42,111 bases of DNA, taken from Bacillota bacterium. GTDB taxonomy: Bacteria; Bacillota_I; Bacilli_A; ML615J-28; CAG-698. Both the position numbers and the translations under genes were made by a program. Under the pieces are notes generated by a model. The model had not been told where the DNA came from. It saw only the letters and a list, made by a program, of their open reading frames with translations, and made no database searches. The DNA lies in contig JAEEHM010000011.1 of NCBI GenBank assembly GCA_016280895.1, positions 1-42,111 of the forward strand, written 5' to 3'. Numbering within the stretch: position 1 is the stretch's first letter; the number at the start of each line of letters is the position of its first letter. Of the stretch, positions 6,985 through 14,363 are shown in pieces.

Positions 6985-7008
6985 ATTTATGAAAATATTT
7001 TCATAAAT
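6985..7008. promoter_or_regulatory. 24-bp perfect palindrome, candidate LacI-family operator
   Basis: ATTTATGAAAATATTTTCATAAAT equals its own reverse complement. The core TGAAAATATTTTCA matches the cre consensus (TGAAARCGYTTWCA) except that the central CG is TA. It fills the gap between the GH18 stop codon and the ccpA -35. It is not followed by a T tract on the minus strand, which argues against a plain terminator for the GH18 gene. Confidence 0.65.
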
Positions 7009-7010
7009 GA

Positions 7011-9254
7011 TTATAGTACTTCACCAATGGCTTTTAATAGATTTCCAGTTAAATCACAGCCATTTTCCCAATACATTACACCACCAATATTATGATCTTT
7101 CACATATCTACATTTTTCTTTTACTGATTTTGGATCATCAAAAGATATAAATACTGTTTTGTCCTTACTTATAATATATGGAACACCACAACGGGAATCA
7201 TACACATATGTGTAATCAGGATTGTTTAAATAATTGTTGTAGATACTTGTATAGAAAATACTCTTTCCGCTTCCCCATAAACCATAAGTTTTAGAAGCTT
7301 CATCATAGGTACGAGTTTGTTTGATACCATAGAAAGCTAGTCCAACTATGATTTTTTCATGTGGAACATTATATGAATCATATATTTCAATACTTTCTAC
7401 AATTGAACAAGAAACTAAAGTATAACCACATTTATTGGCAGAATCATTATATGATGAATTCTTATATAACGCATTTTGATATTGACCGCTTGATGATACC
7501 ATACCATATGTCATCATATTCACAAAATCTAAATATTTAACTGAATTAGCCATATCATAATATGGAGGTTGCCATCTACCACCACCAATAGCAGCAGACA
7601 CAATATGATTTGGATTGTTTGCTTTAACTTTTTGATTGATTACCTTAGCCAAATTAGTGAACCAAGTCTTTTGGGCACTAGTTGGACATTCCCAGTCGAT
7701 ATCAATACCATCAAAGCCATATTCATTAATCGCCTTCACAATATTGTTTGCAAATGTTTCTACTAAATTATGACTAGGATCAGCAATTGCAACCCACTCA
7801 CTACTAGGTGCAATTGACATTACAACCCAACATCCTCTTTTATGTGCTTCTGGGATGATTTTTTCTTTACATACCTTAAAGAAATTAGATCCTGTCAATA
7901 CACCTTGATTATTAGCATCCGCGAAAGCACAATTAATGATATCTAAGGTATCAAAGAAATCATCATCAACATCAGAAAAGCTTCGATAAATATAACTTGA
8001 TTTAATTCCGTATTTCTTTAAATTCTTAAATCCTTTAGTTTTCACATCAAATGTGATATCTTTAGATGCACTGCCATATGATAGTGTAGCTTTTAATGTA
8101 ACAGTGCTATCTTGATAATCCCTAGTATAAACACCTGTATTTGATATAATATCTTCATTAGAACTTTGCCACCTAATATTAACACTAGTATCATCTTCTT
8201 TTTTGATTAAACTGATATTTTCTTCAACTTCTTTTAAATCATTATATTTCGATACAATTTTCTCAATAGCATAATCGACTCTTTCTTCATCTGTATAATC
8301 AGCTATTTCTTTCTTTAACCATTTTGCGTATAAACTAATATTACCATATGAATGACTCTTAATCATATCTAATTTTACTCCATTAAAATCACTATTTAAA
8401 TACCATCCATCAAATACCATATCTTTTTTAGATATATCATTTGGCAAAATGATATCTTCAGATTCAAAGTTATAAGTACTTACTAATTCTTTATCATAAG
8501 TACCACCATTAAAGTAATATGCTATTGTGTAAGTTTGTAAGCTAAATGATGCTTTAAATTCATTTGATTTATCACCAACATTAGAAAATTCATTTACATA
8601 TGCATTATCTTTATTTAACCAACCATTAAACACATATCCATTCTTTTCAACAGGATTAAATTCTAATACTTCATCCTTTTCAATTTTAATGCTAGTTAAT
8701 CCTTTAGCATATTCAATTCTATCATAAATACTTGCAAACATTTCATTATCTAATGGATCAAGTGATATACTACTAGCAGATGTATCTAAGATGATACCTA
8801 GTTTTAAAAACTTATTCTTATTCTTAAGTGAATAGCAAGCTTTTTTAAATGCATCATAATCCTTATTTTCGCAATTATCGTTAGCTAAGATGATATAATC
8901 ATAATCACCTGTAACCTTAGCCCAAGATTCATCTTTAATTAATAAATCAACTATTTCGTATAAATTATCTTCTTTCTTAATAAACATTCTAAAATAAGAT
9001 AAATCAGTATTATCATAATTAGCATCTTTACTAATCATATAAATACCACTATCATCTTTTAATGCATCAACAAAGGAATCAATTGAAAATGTAGCAGATG
9101 GTGCCCAAGAGCCTCCATCTAAATCAAAGACTACTTCATCAAAGTCCTTTTCTTCACTTCCATCTTTTCCTTTATCCTTATTATCATTATTACTACAGCC
9201 AATTAATAATAATGACATAATTAACATAATTACAACAAATATACCTTTTTTCAT
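7011..9254 (-). CDS. Secreted GH18-family (chitinase-like) lipoprotein
   Basis: A lipoprotein of about 747 residues. The ORF opens at 9275, but AGAGG lies inside its first codons, so the ATG at 9254 (MKKGIFVVIML) is preferred. A signal peptide ends in lipobox LIGC. Next come InlB/Listeria-Bacteroides repeat units (KNGYVFNGWL, MVFDGWYLNSDF, ISLYAKWLK). The first GGSW-type strand is separated from its GYVFNGWL partner by about 150 residues. Then an Ig-like stretch (VNIRWQSSNEDIISNTG), then a C-terminal GH18 barrel with catalytic FDGIDIDWE, FVNMMTYGM and GVMYWENG. GH18 enzymes cleave chitin or beta-GlcNAc polymers, including peptidoglycan-like glycans; the substrate here is unknown. It is probably anchored outside the membrane. 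Own promoter; ccpA follows. Confidence 0.88.
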   Translation of the reverse strand: MKKGIFVVIMLIMSLLLIGCSNNDNKDKGKDGSEEKDFDEVVFDLDGGSWAPSATFSIDSFVDALKDDSGIYMISKDANYDNTDLSYFRMFIKKEDNLYEIVDLLIKDESWAKVTGDYDYIILANDNCENKDYDAFKKACYSLKNKNKFLKLGIILDTSASSISLDPLDNEMFASIYDRIEYAKGLTSIKIEKDEVLEFNPVEKNGYVFNGWLNKDNAYVNEFSNVGDKSNEFKASFSLQTYTIAYYFNGGTYDKELVSTYNFESEDIILPNDISKKDMVFDGWYLNSDFNGVKLDMIKSHSYGNISLYAKWLKKEIADYTDEERVDYAIEKIVSKYNDLKEVEENISLIKKEDDTSVNIRWQSSNEDIISNTGVYTRDYQDSTVTLKATLSYGSASKDITFDVKTKGFKNLKKYGIKSSYIYRSFSDVDDDFFDTLDIINCAFADANNQGVLTGSNFFKVCKEKIIPEAHKRGCWVVMSIAPSSEWVAIADPSHNLVETFANNIVKAINEYGFDGIDIDWECPTSAQKTWFTNLAKVINQKVKANNPNHIVSAAIGGGRWQPPYYDMANSVKYLDFVNMMTYGMVSSSGQYQNALYKNSSYNDSANKCGYTLVSCSIVESIEIYDSYNVPHEKIIVGLAFYGIKQTRTYDEASKTYGLWGSGKSIFYTSIYNNYLNNPDYTYVYDSRCGVPYIISKDKTVFISFDDPKSVKEKCRYVKDHNIGGVMYWENGCDLTGNLLKAIGEVL

Positions 9255-9280
9255 AAATTTATCCTCTTTTATCATATTAT

Positions 9281-9308
9281 ACTATAAAATCATTAAAATA
9301 CAAATAAA
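9281..9308 (-). promoter_or_regulatory. Promoter of the GH18 lipoprotein gene
   Basis: TATAAT preceded by TTGTAT at a 16-bp spacing on the minus strand, just upstream of the AGAGGA ribosome site. Confidence 0.6.
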
Positions 9309-9313
9309 AATAA

Positions 9314-9343
9314 AAAAGACCTAATCTTTAAATTAGATCTTTT
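9314..9343 (-). terminator. Terminator after rplS
   Basis: On the minus strand AAAAGATCTAAT pairs with ATTAGGTCTTTT (one G-U pair) and runs into TTTTTTATTTTT. Confidence 0.88.
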
Positions 9344-9350
9344 CACATAA

Positions 9351-9698
9351 TTATTGACGTTCTTTAATTCTTGCAGCCTTTGCAGATAATGTACGGATGT
9401 AATTTAATTTAGCACGACGTACTTTACCTTTTCTAACAACTTGAATTTTATCAATAATTGGTGCATTTACTGGGAAAGTTCTTTCTACTCCAACACCATA
9501 AGAAATCTTACGAACTGTGAAAGTTTCGCTGATTCCTCCGCCTCTTCTTTTGATTACTAAACCCTCGAATAATTGGATTCTTTCCTTTTCACCTTCCTTG
9601 ATTTTAACGAATACTTTTACAGTATCACCAGGACGGAATTCAGGAACATCATTCTTCATGTACTCTTTAGTAATTTCAGCAATTAATTGTTGACTCAT
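9351..9698 (-). CDS. rplS: 50S ribosomal protein L19
   Basis: Large-subunit protein at the 30S-50S interface. The 115 residues match the family along their length: [52 protein letters not shown] and the C-terminal [11 protein letters not shown]. An AAGGAG site precedes the ATG. The gene has its own promoter and terminator and follows trmD, the usual neighbour (rpsP-rimM-trmD-rplS). The 5' leader looks like the L19 autoregulatory leader known in Bacillota. Confidence 0.97.
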   Translation of the reverse strand: MSQQLIAEITKEYMKNDVPEFRPGDTVKVFVKIKEGEKERIQLFEGLVIKRRGGGISETFTVRKISYGVGVERTFPVNAPIIDKIQVVRKGKVRRAKLNYIRTLSAKAARIKERQ

Positions 9699-9701
9699 TG
9701 T

Positions 9702-9765
9702 AACACGCTCCTTATTAACAGAATGTTCATACCTATCACGACAATAGTAGCGGAACCCTGTGATT
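9702..9765 (-). ncRNA. Candidate ribosomal protein L19 leader
   Basis: The minus-strand leader includes CACAGGGTTCCGCTACTATTGTCGTGATAGGTATGAACATTC before the AAGGAGCG ribosome site. The GGTTCCGCTAC element and position directly upstream of rplS agree with the L19 leader family of Bacillota as I recall it. I could not check the fold against a covariance model. Confidence 0.5.
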
Positions 9766-9770
9766 TGATT

Positions 9771-9792
9771 AAAATTTAGATATCTAAATTTT
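9771..9792. repeat. 22-bp perfect palindrome at the 5' end of the rplS transcript
   Basis: AAAATTTAGATATCTAAATTTT is its own reverse complement. It lies about 12 bp after the -10 of rplS, so it would be near the 5' end of the transcript. It has no loop and no U tract, so it is not a normal terminator. Confidence 0.6.
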
Positions 9793-9803
9793 TAACCTAT
9801 AAT

Positions 9804-9832
9804 ATTATACACTAAATGACTTTATTTTTCAA
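9804..9832 (-). promoter_or_regulatory. rplS promoter
   Basis: TTGAAA (plus 9827-9832) and TATAAT (plus 9804-9809), 17-bp spacer on the minus strand. The -35 lies inside the last codons of trmD. Confidence 0.85.
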
Positions 9833-10619
9833 GTCTTTTTTGTTTTTTCTTATATTCTTTTAACTTCAAAGATACATATTCATTAGCTTTTTCTAAATCT
9901 AAATTTAACTTTATTGCTTCTAAATAAAATTCTTCTTCTTTAGTAAACATATGTTTTTCAAGTAAATCAATTCTTCTTTCATAAGTTCTTTTAATTGATT
10001 CATATAATCGATATTTTCTAATTTCTTCATGATTTCCATTAATTAATACTTCAGGTACATTATATCCATCATAAGTTGGTGGTTTAGTAAATTGTGGATA
10101 TTCTAACAAATCATTTGTGAAGCTTTCATCTTCACTCGATTCTTCTCTAATAGCACCATTAAGAAGTCTAATAACAGAATCAATAATAGTAAGTGCAGGT
10201 ATTTCACCACCAGTTAAAATATAATCACCAATTGAAACTTCTTCATCAACATAATTGATTATTCGATCATCAATTCCTTCATAATGACCACATACAATAA
10301 TGATATGATCTAATTTAGAATATTTCTTAGCTAACTCTTGATTATATGTTTTTCCAATTGGAGAAGTTATAATCTTGAATGCATCGCTAGCACCATCAAT
10401 ATCTTTAATACAATCCACTAGTGCAGGTAGCGCTATCAACATTCCCGCACCCCCACCATATGTAGTATCATCGACATGTTTGTGTTTATTTTGACTATAT
10501 TCTCGAAAATCATGTAAATGAATTTCCACAATATTTTTTTCAATGGCTCTTTTTATAATCGAATTATTCAAGAACCCTTCAAACATTTCATTGAATATAC
10601 TAATAATATCTATTCTCAT
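9822..10619 (-). CDS. trmD: tRNA (guanine-N1)-methyltransferase
   Basis: SPOUT methyltransferase that makes m1G37 in tRNAs with SAM, preventing frameshifts. The knotted N-terminal domain carries DDTTYGGGAGM, CGHYEGIDDRII and the SAM-loop SIGDYILTGGEIPAL; the linker and C-terminal tRNA-binding helices follow (EDESFTNDLLEYPQFTKP, VPEVLINGNHEEI). The 265 residues are slightly longer than usual because of a basic tail (KLKEYKKKQKRLEK). Its start overlaps the rimM stop by 4 bp, so the two are translationally coupled. Confidence 0.97.
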   Translation of the reverse strand: MRIDIISIFNEMFEGFLNNSIIKRAIEKNIVEIHLHDFREYSQNKHKHVDDTTYGGGAGMLIALPALVDCIKDIDGASDAFKIITSPIGKTYNQELAKKYSKLDHIIIVCGHYEGIDDRIINYVDEEVSIGDYILTGGEIPALTIIDSVIRLLNGAIREESSEDESFTNDLLEYPQFTKPPTYDGYNVPEVLINGNHEEIRKYRLYESIKRTYERRIDLLEKHMFTKEEEFYLEAIKLNLDLEKANEYVSLKLKEYKKKQKRLEK

Positions 10620-11104
10620 ATTAGGCCCTCAATAAGGTGAATAATAATTTTCTTATTATCGATATCTACATCTTTAATAAATTCATCCACAAATGGTACA
10701 AGTGCTATTTTTTTACCTGTATCAATTTCTAATAGTTCTTGTGTTGGATTTTCTATAATATCTTTCACAATACCAATTTTATTATTATCTTCATCATATA
10801 CTACACAACCAATTAAGTCATCAAAATAATAATGACCATCTTCTAATGCCTCGTGCTTGTCTGTATAGATATCTAAACCTACATATTTTAAAACATCATT
10901 GATGTTATTAAGACCATTAATTGTGATTAACACAAAATTTTGATGATATCTAACACTTGATATTTTAACTTCTTCATATTTATTATCTTTTAAGATAAAT
11001 AAGGTATTACCAACTTTAAATCTATCAAAATCGGATTCATTGATAATCTTAAGTTCGCCTTTTATACCATGCGTGTTTATAATTCTACCTACTAAATAAT
11101 ACAT
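10616..11104 (-). CDS. rimM: 16S rRNA processing protein RimM
   Basis: Assembly factor for the 30S head that binds S19. The N-terminal beta-barrel has VGRIINTHGIKGELKI, the family signature; the PRC-barrel half has YYFDDLIGCVVYDE, GIVKDIIENPTQELLEI and ALVPFVDEFIKDVD. 162 residues, normal length. It is the first gene of a two-gene unit with trmD and has its own promoter, because a strong terminator follows khpA upstream. Confidence 0.95.
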   Translation of the reverse strand: MYYLVGRIINTHGIKGELKIINESDFDRFKVGNTLFILKDNKYEEVKISSVRYHQNFVLITINGLNNINDVLKYVGLDIYTDKHEALEDGHYYFDDLIGCVVYDEDNNKIGIVKDIIENPTQELLEIDTGKKIALVPFVDEFIKDVDIDNKKIIIHLIEGLI

Positions 11105-11128
11105 ATTATAATCTCCATATCTATTTAT

Positions 11129-11157
11129 ATTATATATTAAAAAAGGACAAATTGCAA
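11129..11157 (-). promoter_or_regulatory. rimM-trmD promoter
   Basis: TTGCAA (plus 11152-11157) and TATAAT (plus 11129-11134) with a 17-bp spacer on the minus strand. Confidence 0.8.
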
Positions 11158-11177
11158 GAAATGGAAATTATATAAAA

Positions 11178-11206
11178 ATATCACCACTTAAAATAAGTGG
11201 TGATAT
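11178..11206 (-). terminator. Terminator after khpA
   Basis: Perfect 13-bp stem ATATCACCACTTA / TAAGTGGTGATAT with a 3-nt loop, running into TTTTTATATAATTT on the minus strand. It separates rpsP-khpA from rimM-trmD. Confidence 0.88.
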
Positions 11207-11211
11207 ATTTA

Positions 11212-11454
11212 TTATTCTTCTTCAAATGAAATTGCGATTCTCTTACCTTCTCTTGCAGCACATGCATAAGCAAGTGTACGAATTGAATCAGCAATTCTAC
11301 CTTTCTTACCAATAACACGTCCTAAATCATCAGGATTTACTTTTACTTGTACAGTTATCAATTCTTCATCGTCTAAGAATTGCGTAACTTGAACGTCTTC
11401 AGTATTTAATACTAAAGGCTTTACAAGATTTTCGATAAACTTTGCGTAATCCAT
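11212..11454 (-). CDS. khpA: KH-domain RNA-binding protein KhpA (YlqC)
   Basis: 80-residue single KH domain. The GxxG loop is in DLGRVIGKKGRIADSIRTL, and the flanking strands match KhpA/YlqC. In other Gram-positives KhpA pairs with KhpB/Jag and binds RNAs tied to cell division and elongation. Its ribosome site overlaps the rpsP stop codon (9-bp gap), so it is co-expressed with S16, the conserved arrangement in Bacillota. Confidence 0.93.
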   Translation of the reverse strand: MDYAKFIENLVKPLVLNTEDVQVTQFLDDEELITVQVKVNPDDLGRVIGKKGRIADSIRTLAYACAAREGKRIAISFEEE

Positions 11455-11463
11455 GTTTATCTC

Positions 11464-11724
11464 CTACTTATTAGCTTTTGCTTTTGCGTTAATTCCTAAT
11501 TGTTTGAACATTGATTTAACAGTATCAGTAGGTTGTGCACCTTGACTTAACCATTTTAATGCTTTTTCTTCATCAATTGTGAATTGTTCGTTAGCCTTAC
11601 GTGGATCATAAGTACCGATGATTTCAATAAATCTACCATCACGTGGATTTCTGCTATCAGTTACAACAATACGATAGAATGGTGCTTTATTAGCTCCATG
11701 TCTTTGCATTCTAATTCTTACCAT
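11464..11724 (-). CDS. rpsP: 30S ribosomal protein S16
   Basis: Small-subunit protein bound to 16S rRNA. The N terminus [21 protein letters not shown] is diagnostic, with [18 protein letters not shown] and a short C-terminal QLGINAKAK tail. 86 residues is normal. AGGAGG lies 7 nt before the ATG. First gene of the rpsP-khpA unit, transcribed from a perfect consensus promoter. No ffh/ylxM pair lies upstream, unlike in Bacillus. Confidence 0.97.
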   Translation of the reverse strand: MVRIRMQRHGANKAPFYRIVVTDSRNPRDGRFIEIIGTYDPRKANEQFTIDEEKALKWLSQGAQPTDTVKSMFKQLGINAKAKANK

Positions 11725-11759
11725 TATTTTATTCCTCCTATAATTTTAAATACTTAAGT

Positions 11760-11788
11760 ATTATATCATAATTAAAATATTCTGTCAA
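11760..11788 (-). promoter_or_regulatory. rpsP-khpA promoter, exact consensus
   Basis: TTGACA (plus 11783-11788) and TATAAT (plus 11760-11765) with a 17-bp spacer. The -35 lies inside one arm of the hairpin after the rsuA-like gene. Confidence 0.92.
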
Positions 11789-11806
11789 GTATTTTTACTT
11801 GACAGA
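11781..11806 (-). terminator. Hairpin after the rsuA-like gene, overlapping the rpsP -35
   Basis: TCTGTCAAGTA / TACTTGACAGA, a perfect 11-bp stem, followed on the minus strand by ATATTTTAATT. The T tract is weak. The stem holds the rpsP -35 hexamer. Confidence 0.6.
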
Positions 11807-11812
11807 TTATAT

Positions 11813-12526
11813 TTATTTCATTAATGATTTTAAATAATCTAATTCATCATCTGTTAACGGTCGATATTCTCCTTCTTTTAAATTAGGATCTAAAACAATA
11901 TCGCCCATTTTTATTCTCTTTAATTCTAACACATTCTTTTTAAAGTACGCAAACATCCTTTTTATTTGATGGAACTTGCCTTCATGGATAGTAACTTCAT
12001 ATTTCTTATTATCTATTTCTTTAATATCACAAGGAAGTGTTGTATATTTCTCCATATCACCATCATTGATTTCAATACCTTCTTTAAATTCTAATATTTC
12101 TTCATCATTTAAAGAATCATCAATATTTACAATATATGTTTTATCGATATGATTATTTGGAGAGGTAATAAAATGATTTAAAGCACCATCATTTGTGATT
12201 ATTAAAAGACCAGATGTATCCTTGTCTAATCTACCAATAGATGATAAATCATATTTACTATCTTCAAATAAATCATAAATAGTATTATTTCCAAAGCCTT
12301 TTTTAGAACATACTAAACCAATTGGTTTATTAAGCATGTAATATACATAACGATGATATGTAATAATATTTCCATTTACTTCGATTTTATCTTTATTTTC
12401 ATCTATTTTAAAATCTTTTTTATTAATCTTTATATCATTTACCTTAATATCGTTCTTTTTCATAAAGATTGCTATTTCAGATCTTGTTAAATTAAGTGCA
12501 TATGATAAATATTTATCTAGTCTCAT
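11813..12526 (-). CDS. rsuA: 16S rRNA pseudouridine synthase, RsuA/RluB family
   Basis: Isomerises a uridine of rRNA to pseudouridine. An N-terminal S4 domain (MRLDKYLSYALNLTRSEIAIFMKKNDI) precedes the catalytic domain with YYMLNKPIGLVCS, the active-site segment SSIGRLDKDTSGLLIITNDG (catalytic Asp in GRLD) and EGKFHQIKRMF. 237 residues, typical of the RsuA branch; which rRNA is modified cannot be read from the sequence. It overlaps the UPF0223 gene by 14 bp and ends a three-gene unit. Confidence 0.9.
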   Translation of the reverse strand: MRLDKYLSYALNLTRSEIAIFMKKNDIKVNDIKINKKDFKIDENKDKIEVNGNIITYHRYVYYMLNKPIGLVCSKKGFGNNTIYDLFEDSKYDLSSIGRLDKDTSGLLIITNDGALNHFITSPNNHIDKTYIVNIDDSLNDEEILEFKEGIEINDGDMEKYTTLPCDIKEIDNKKYEVTIHEGKFHQIKRMFAYFKKNVLELKRIKMGDIVLDPNLKEGEYRPLTDDELDYLKSLMK

Positions 12527-12809
12527 TTTCCATTATATCCTTCATAGTATGATAAATAGATACCTTGCTTAAATTAAATAACATCTTATCATATTTCTTT
12601 TCTAAACTTTTGTTGTTTAAGATATTACGATATTCATTATATTTATTGATTGCATCTTCTTTATTATATTTTCTGCCTCTATTTATTTTTTCAATTAAAT
12701 CAAAGAAGCCGACAATCTTTACTATTTCTTCTAAGCTAAACATGTCATAATCAATATCATATTCTTTTAATTCTAATTTTTCTTCTTTTGTTTCTTTTTT
12801 CTTTGCCAT
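12513..12809 (-). CDS. UPF0223 family protein
   Basis: 98-residue cytoplasmic protein resembling UPF0223 (YktA-like) of Bacillota, which has no assigned function. The family pattern is visible as FSLEEIVKIVGFFDLIEKI, then AINKYNEYRNIL and LSKVSIYHTMKDIM. The basic/acidic N terminus (AKKKETKEEKLELKEY) is extra. The track start is GTG 12818, inside the AGGTG ribosome site; ATG 12809 is preferred and comes 1 nt after the HAD stop codon, suggesting translational coupling. Confidence 0.75.
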   Translation of the reverse strand: MAKKKETKEEKLELKEYDIDYDMFSLEEIVKIVGFFDLIEKINRGRKYNKEDAINKYNEYRNILNNKSLEKKYDKMLFNLSKVSIYHTMKDIMENETR

Positions 12810-12810
12810 T

Positions 12811-13638
12811 TTATTCACCTATTATAAATTTATCAATTACTTCAGCTACACCATCATGATTGTTATCACTACATATATAGTCTGCTTCCTTTTTGACTTT
12901 ATCACTTGCGTTTTCCATAGCAACACCTAAGTGTGCATATTTAATCATTTCTAAATCGTTCAAACCATCACCAATTGCGATTATTTCGTTTCTTTTGATA
13001 TTTAATGCTTTTTGGATTTTCTTAATCGCATATTCTTTACTTATTCCTTTTTTATATATTTCTAAGAAATAAGCTTGTGATGTTGAAAAAGCACATATAT
13101 CAGTAAAATGCTGATTGAAATCTAATCTTATTTCTTCAATTCTTTTACTTTCATCAATAATTATAATCTTATAAACATTTTTGCTGATAAATTCTTTTTC
13201 ATCTACTATTCGTTGATGCTTTAGAATTTGATATTTTTTAGTAGATTCAATACATATATCAACATATTCTTGAGTATATTTATCTAATCTATTATACATT
13301 AAAGCATCATCAGTCCAGCTTATATAACTTAAATTGTGTTTGTTGATATATTTAAGTATTTCAATCTTGGCTTTTTTTGATAAGAACTTATTGTATATAA
13401 CATTGCCATTAATACAGGCACTAGCCCCATTTAGCGCTATCACATTCGCATTTAAGCTATCCTGACCAATAAGTTCTACATACTGGCGAAGTGTCATATA
13501 TGGTCTTCCACTTGATAACACAAAATATAATCCCATATCACTTGCTTTTTTTATTTTATCTTTAACTTTCTTTGATATTTGGCGCTTATCATCTAGTAGT
13601 GTACCATCAATATCACATGCTATCATTTTGTATTTCAT
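12811..13638 (-). CDS. Cof-type HAD hydrolase (sugar or nucleotide phosphatase)
   Basis: HAD phosphatase with C2 cap, Cof/YidA type. Motif I ACDIDGTLLDD, motif II VLSSGRPY, a Lys in KKGISKEYAIKKI (motif III) and motif IV IAIGDGLNDLEMI are all present, so it should be active with Mg2+. 275 residues is usual. Such enzymes dephosphorylate sugar phosphates, FMN, PLP and similar; the substrate cannot be told. First gene of a unit with UPF0223 and the pseudouridine synthase. Only distantly similar to the second HAD at 18.1 kb. Confidence 0.9.
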   Translation of the reverse strand: MKYKMIACDIDGTLLDDKRQISKKVKDKIKKASDMGLYFVLSSGRPYMTLRQYVELIGQDSLNANVIALNGASACINGNVIYNKFLSKKAKIEILKYINKHNLSYISWTDDALMYNRLDKYTQEYVDICIESTKKYQILKHQRIVDEKEFISKNVYKIIIIDESKRIEEIRLDFNQHFTDICAFSTSQAYFLEIYKKGISKEYAIKKIQKALNIKRNEIIAIGDGLNDLEMIKYAHLGVAMENASDKVKKEADYICSDNNHDGVAEVIDKFIIGE

Positions 13639-13658
13639 AATCCACCTTATAATAAAAT

Positions 13659-13687
13659 ACTATACTATAAAATTTATATTTTGTAAA
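13659..13687 (-). promoter_or_regulatory. Promoter of the HAD-UPF0223-rsuA unit
   Basis: TTTACA (plus 13682-13687) and TATAGT (plus 13659-13664) with a 17-bp spacer on the minus strand. Confidence 0.7.
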
Positions 13688-13715
13688 GGAAAAGACCAAT
13701 TCTTATTCTTTTTAT

Positions 13716-13744
13716 TTGTATTATCAATAAAAATATGATATGAT
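13716..13744 (+). promoter_or_regulatory. def promoter
   Basis: TTGTAT at 13716-13721 and TATGAT at 13739-13744 with a 17-bp spacer. Confidence 0.65.
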
Positions 13745-13762
13745 ATTTAAAGAGGTAATAAT

Positions 13763-14335
13763 ATGCTAAATTATAATGATATCATAAAAGATGACAATAA
13801 AGATTTAAGATTGAAATGTGAGCCAGTTGACTTACCACTTTCAAGTGAAGATTTATCATATCTTTTATCAATGAACGAATATCTAGAAAAAGGATATGAA
13901 GAGGACAGTGAAAAGAAATATAACATCAGACCTGGTGTTGGTATTGCTGCACCACAAATTGATGTATTAAAACGAATGTTTGTGATATTTGCGTACGATG
14001 AAAATGATGTTGAATATCATTTTGGTGTAATCAATCCTAAAATAATTTCTTATTCTGAAGAATTAACATATCTTCCATCAGGTGAAGGTTGCTTATCAGT
14101 TGATAGAGTTTGCCAAGGCTTAATCCATAGACCAAAAAGAATAAAAGTAGAATTTGATTATTATGATTTTGAAACTGGTAAATGCGAACGCATTACTGCA
14201 AGACTAAAAAATTATATTGCTGTTGTATTTCAACATGAATATGACCATTTAAATGGAATCTTATTTTATGATCATATCAATAAAGATAATCCAATGTATG
14301 TACCAGAAAATTCTACACCAATTAAATTTAAGTAA
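13763..14335 (+). CDS. def: Peptide deformylase, type II
   Basis: Metalloenzyme that removes the formyl group from nascent N termini. The three motifs are complete: GVGIAAPQID, GEGCLSVDRVC (Cys metal ligand) and QHEYDHLNGILF (HExxH). The 190-residue length and the insertions before motif 2 fit the longer type II enzyme of Gram-positives. AGAGGT precedes the ATG. Monocistronic, with its own promoter and terminator. The 3' end plus terminator has a degenerate second copy 630 bp downstream. Confidence 0.97.
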   Translation: MLNYNDIIKDDNKDLRLKCEPVDLPLSSEDLSYLLSMNEYLEKGYEEDSEKKYNIRPGVGIAAPQIDVLKRMFVIFAYDENDVEYHFGVINPKIISYSEELTYLPSGEGCLSVDRVCQGLIHRPKRIKVEFDYYDFETGKCERITARLKNYIAVVFQHEYDHLNGILFYDHINKDNPMYVPENSTPIKFK

Positions 14336-14361
14336 AAGAAAAGTCTCAAATTGAGACTTTT
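14319..14361 (+). repeat. def 3' end and terminator, copy 1 of a duplicated segment
   Basis: CAATTAAATTTAAGTAAAAG followed by AAAAGTCTCAAATTGAGACTTTT. It encodes the last codons of Def and the hairpin. About 40 of 44 aligned positions match 14950-14993. Confidence 0.75.
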
Positions 14362-14363
14362 TT
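14339..14363. terminator. Terminator between def and the membrane protein gene
   Basis: AAAAGTCTC / GAGACTTTT with an AAATT loop and six T on the plus strand; convergent genes share it. Confidence 0.85.

Noticed and set aside
10865-10880. Further TAGATATCTA-like palindromes, here in rimM and near 33600 in iscS
   Set aside because: They are inside coding sequence, and short AT-rich palindromes are expected by chance here; not counted as operators.
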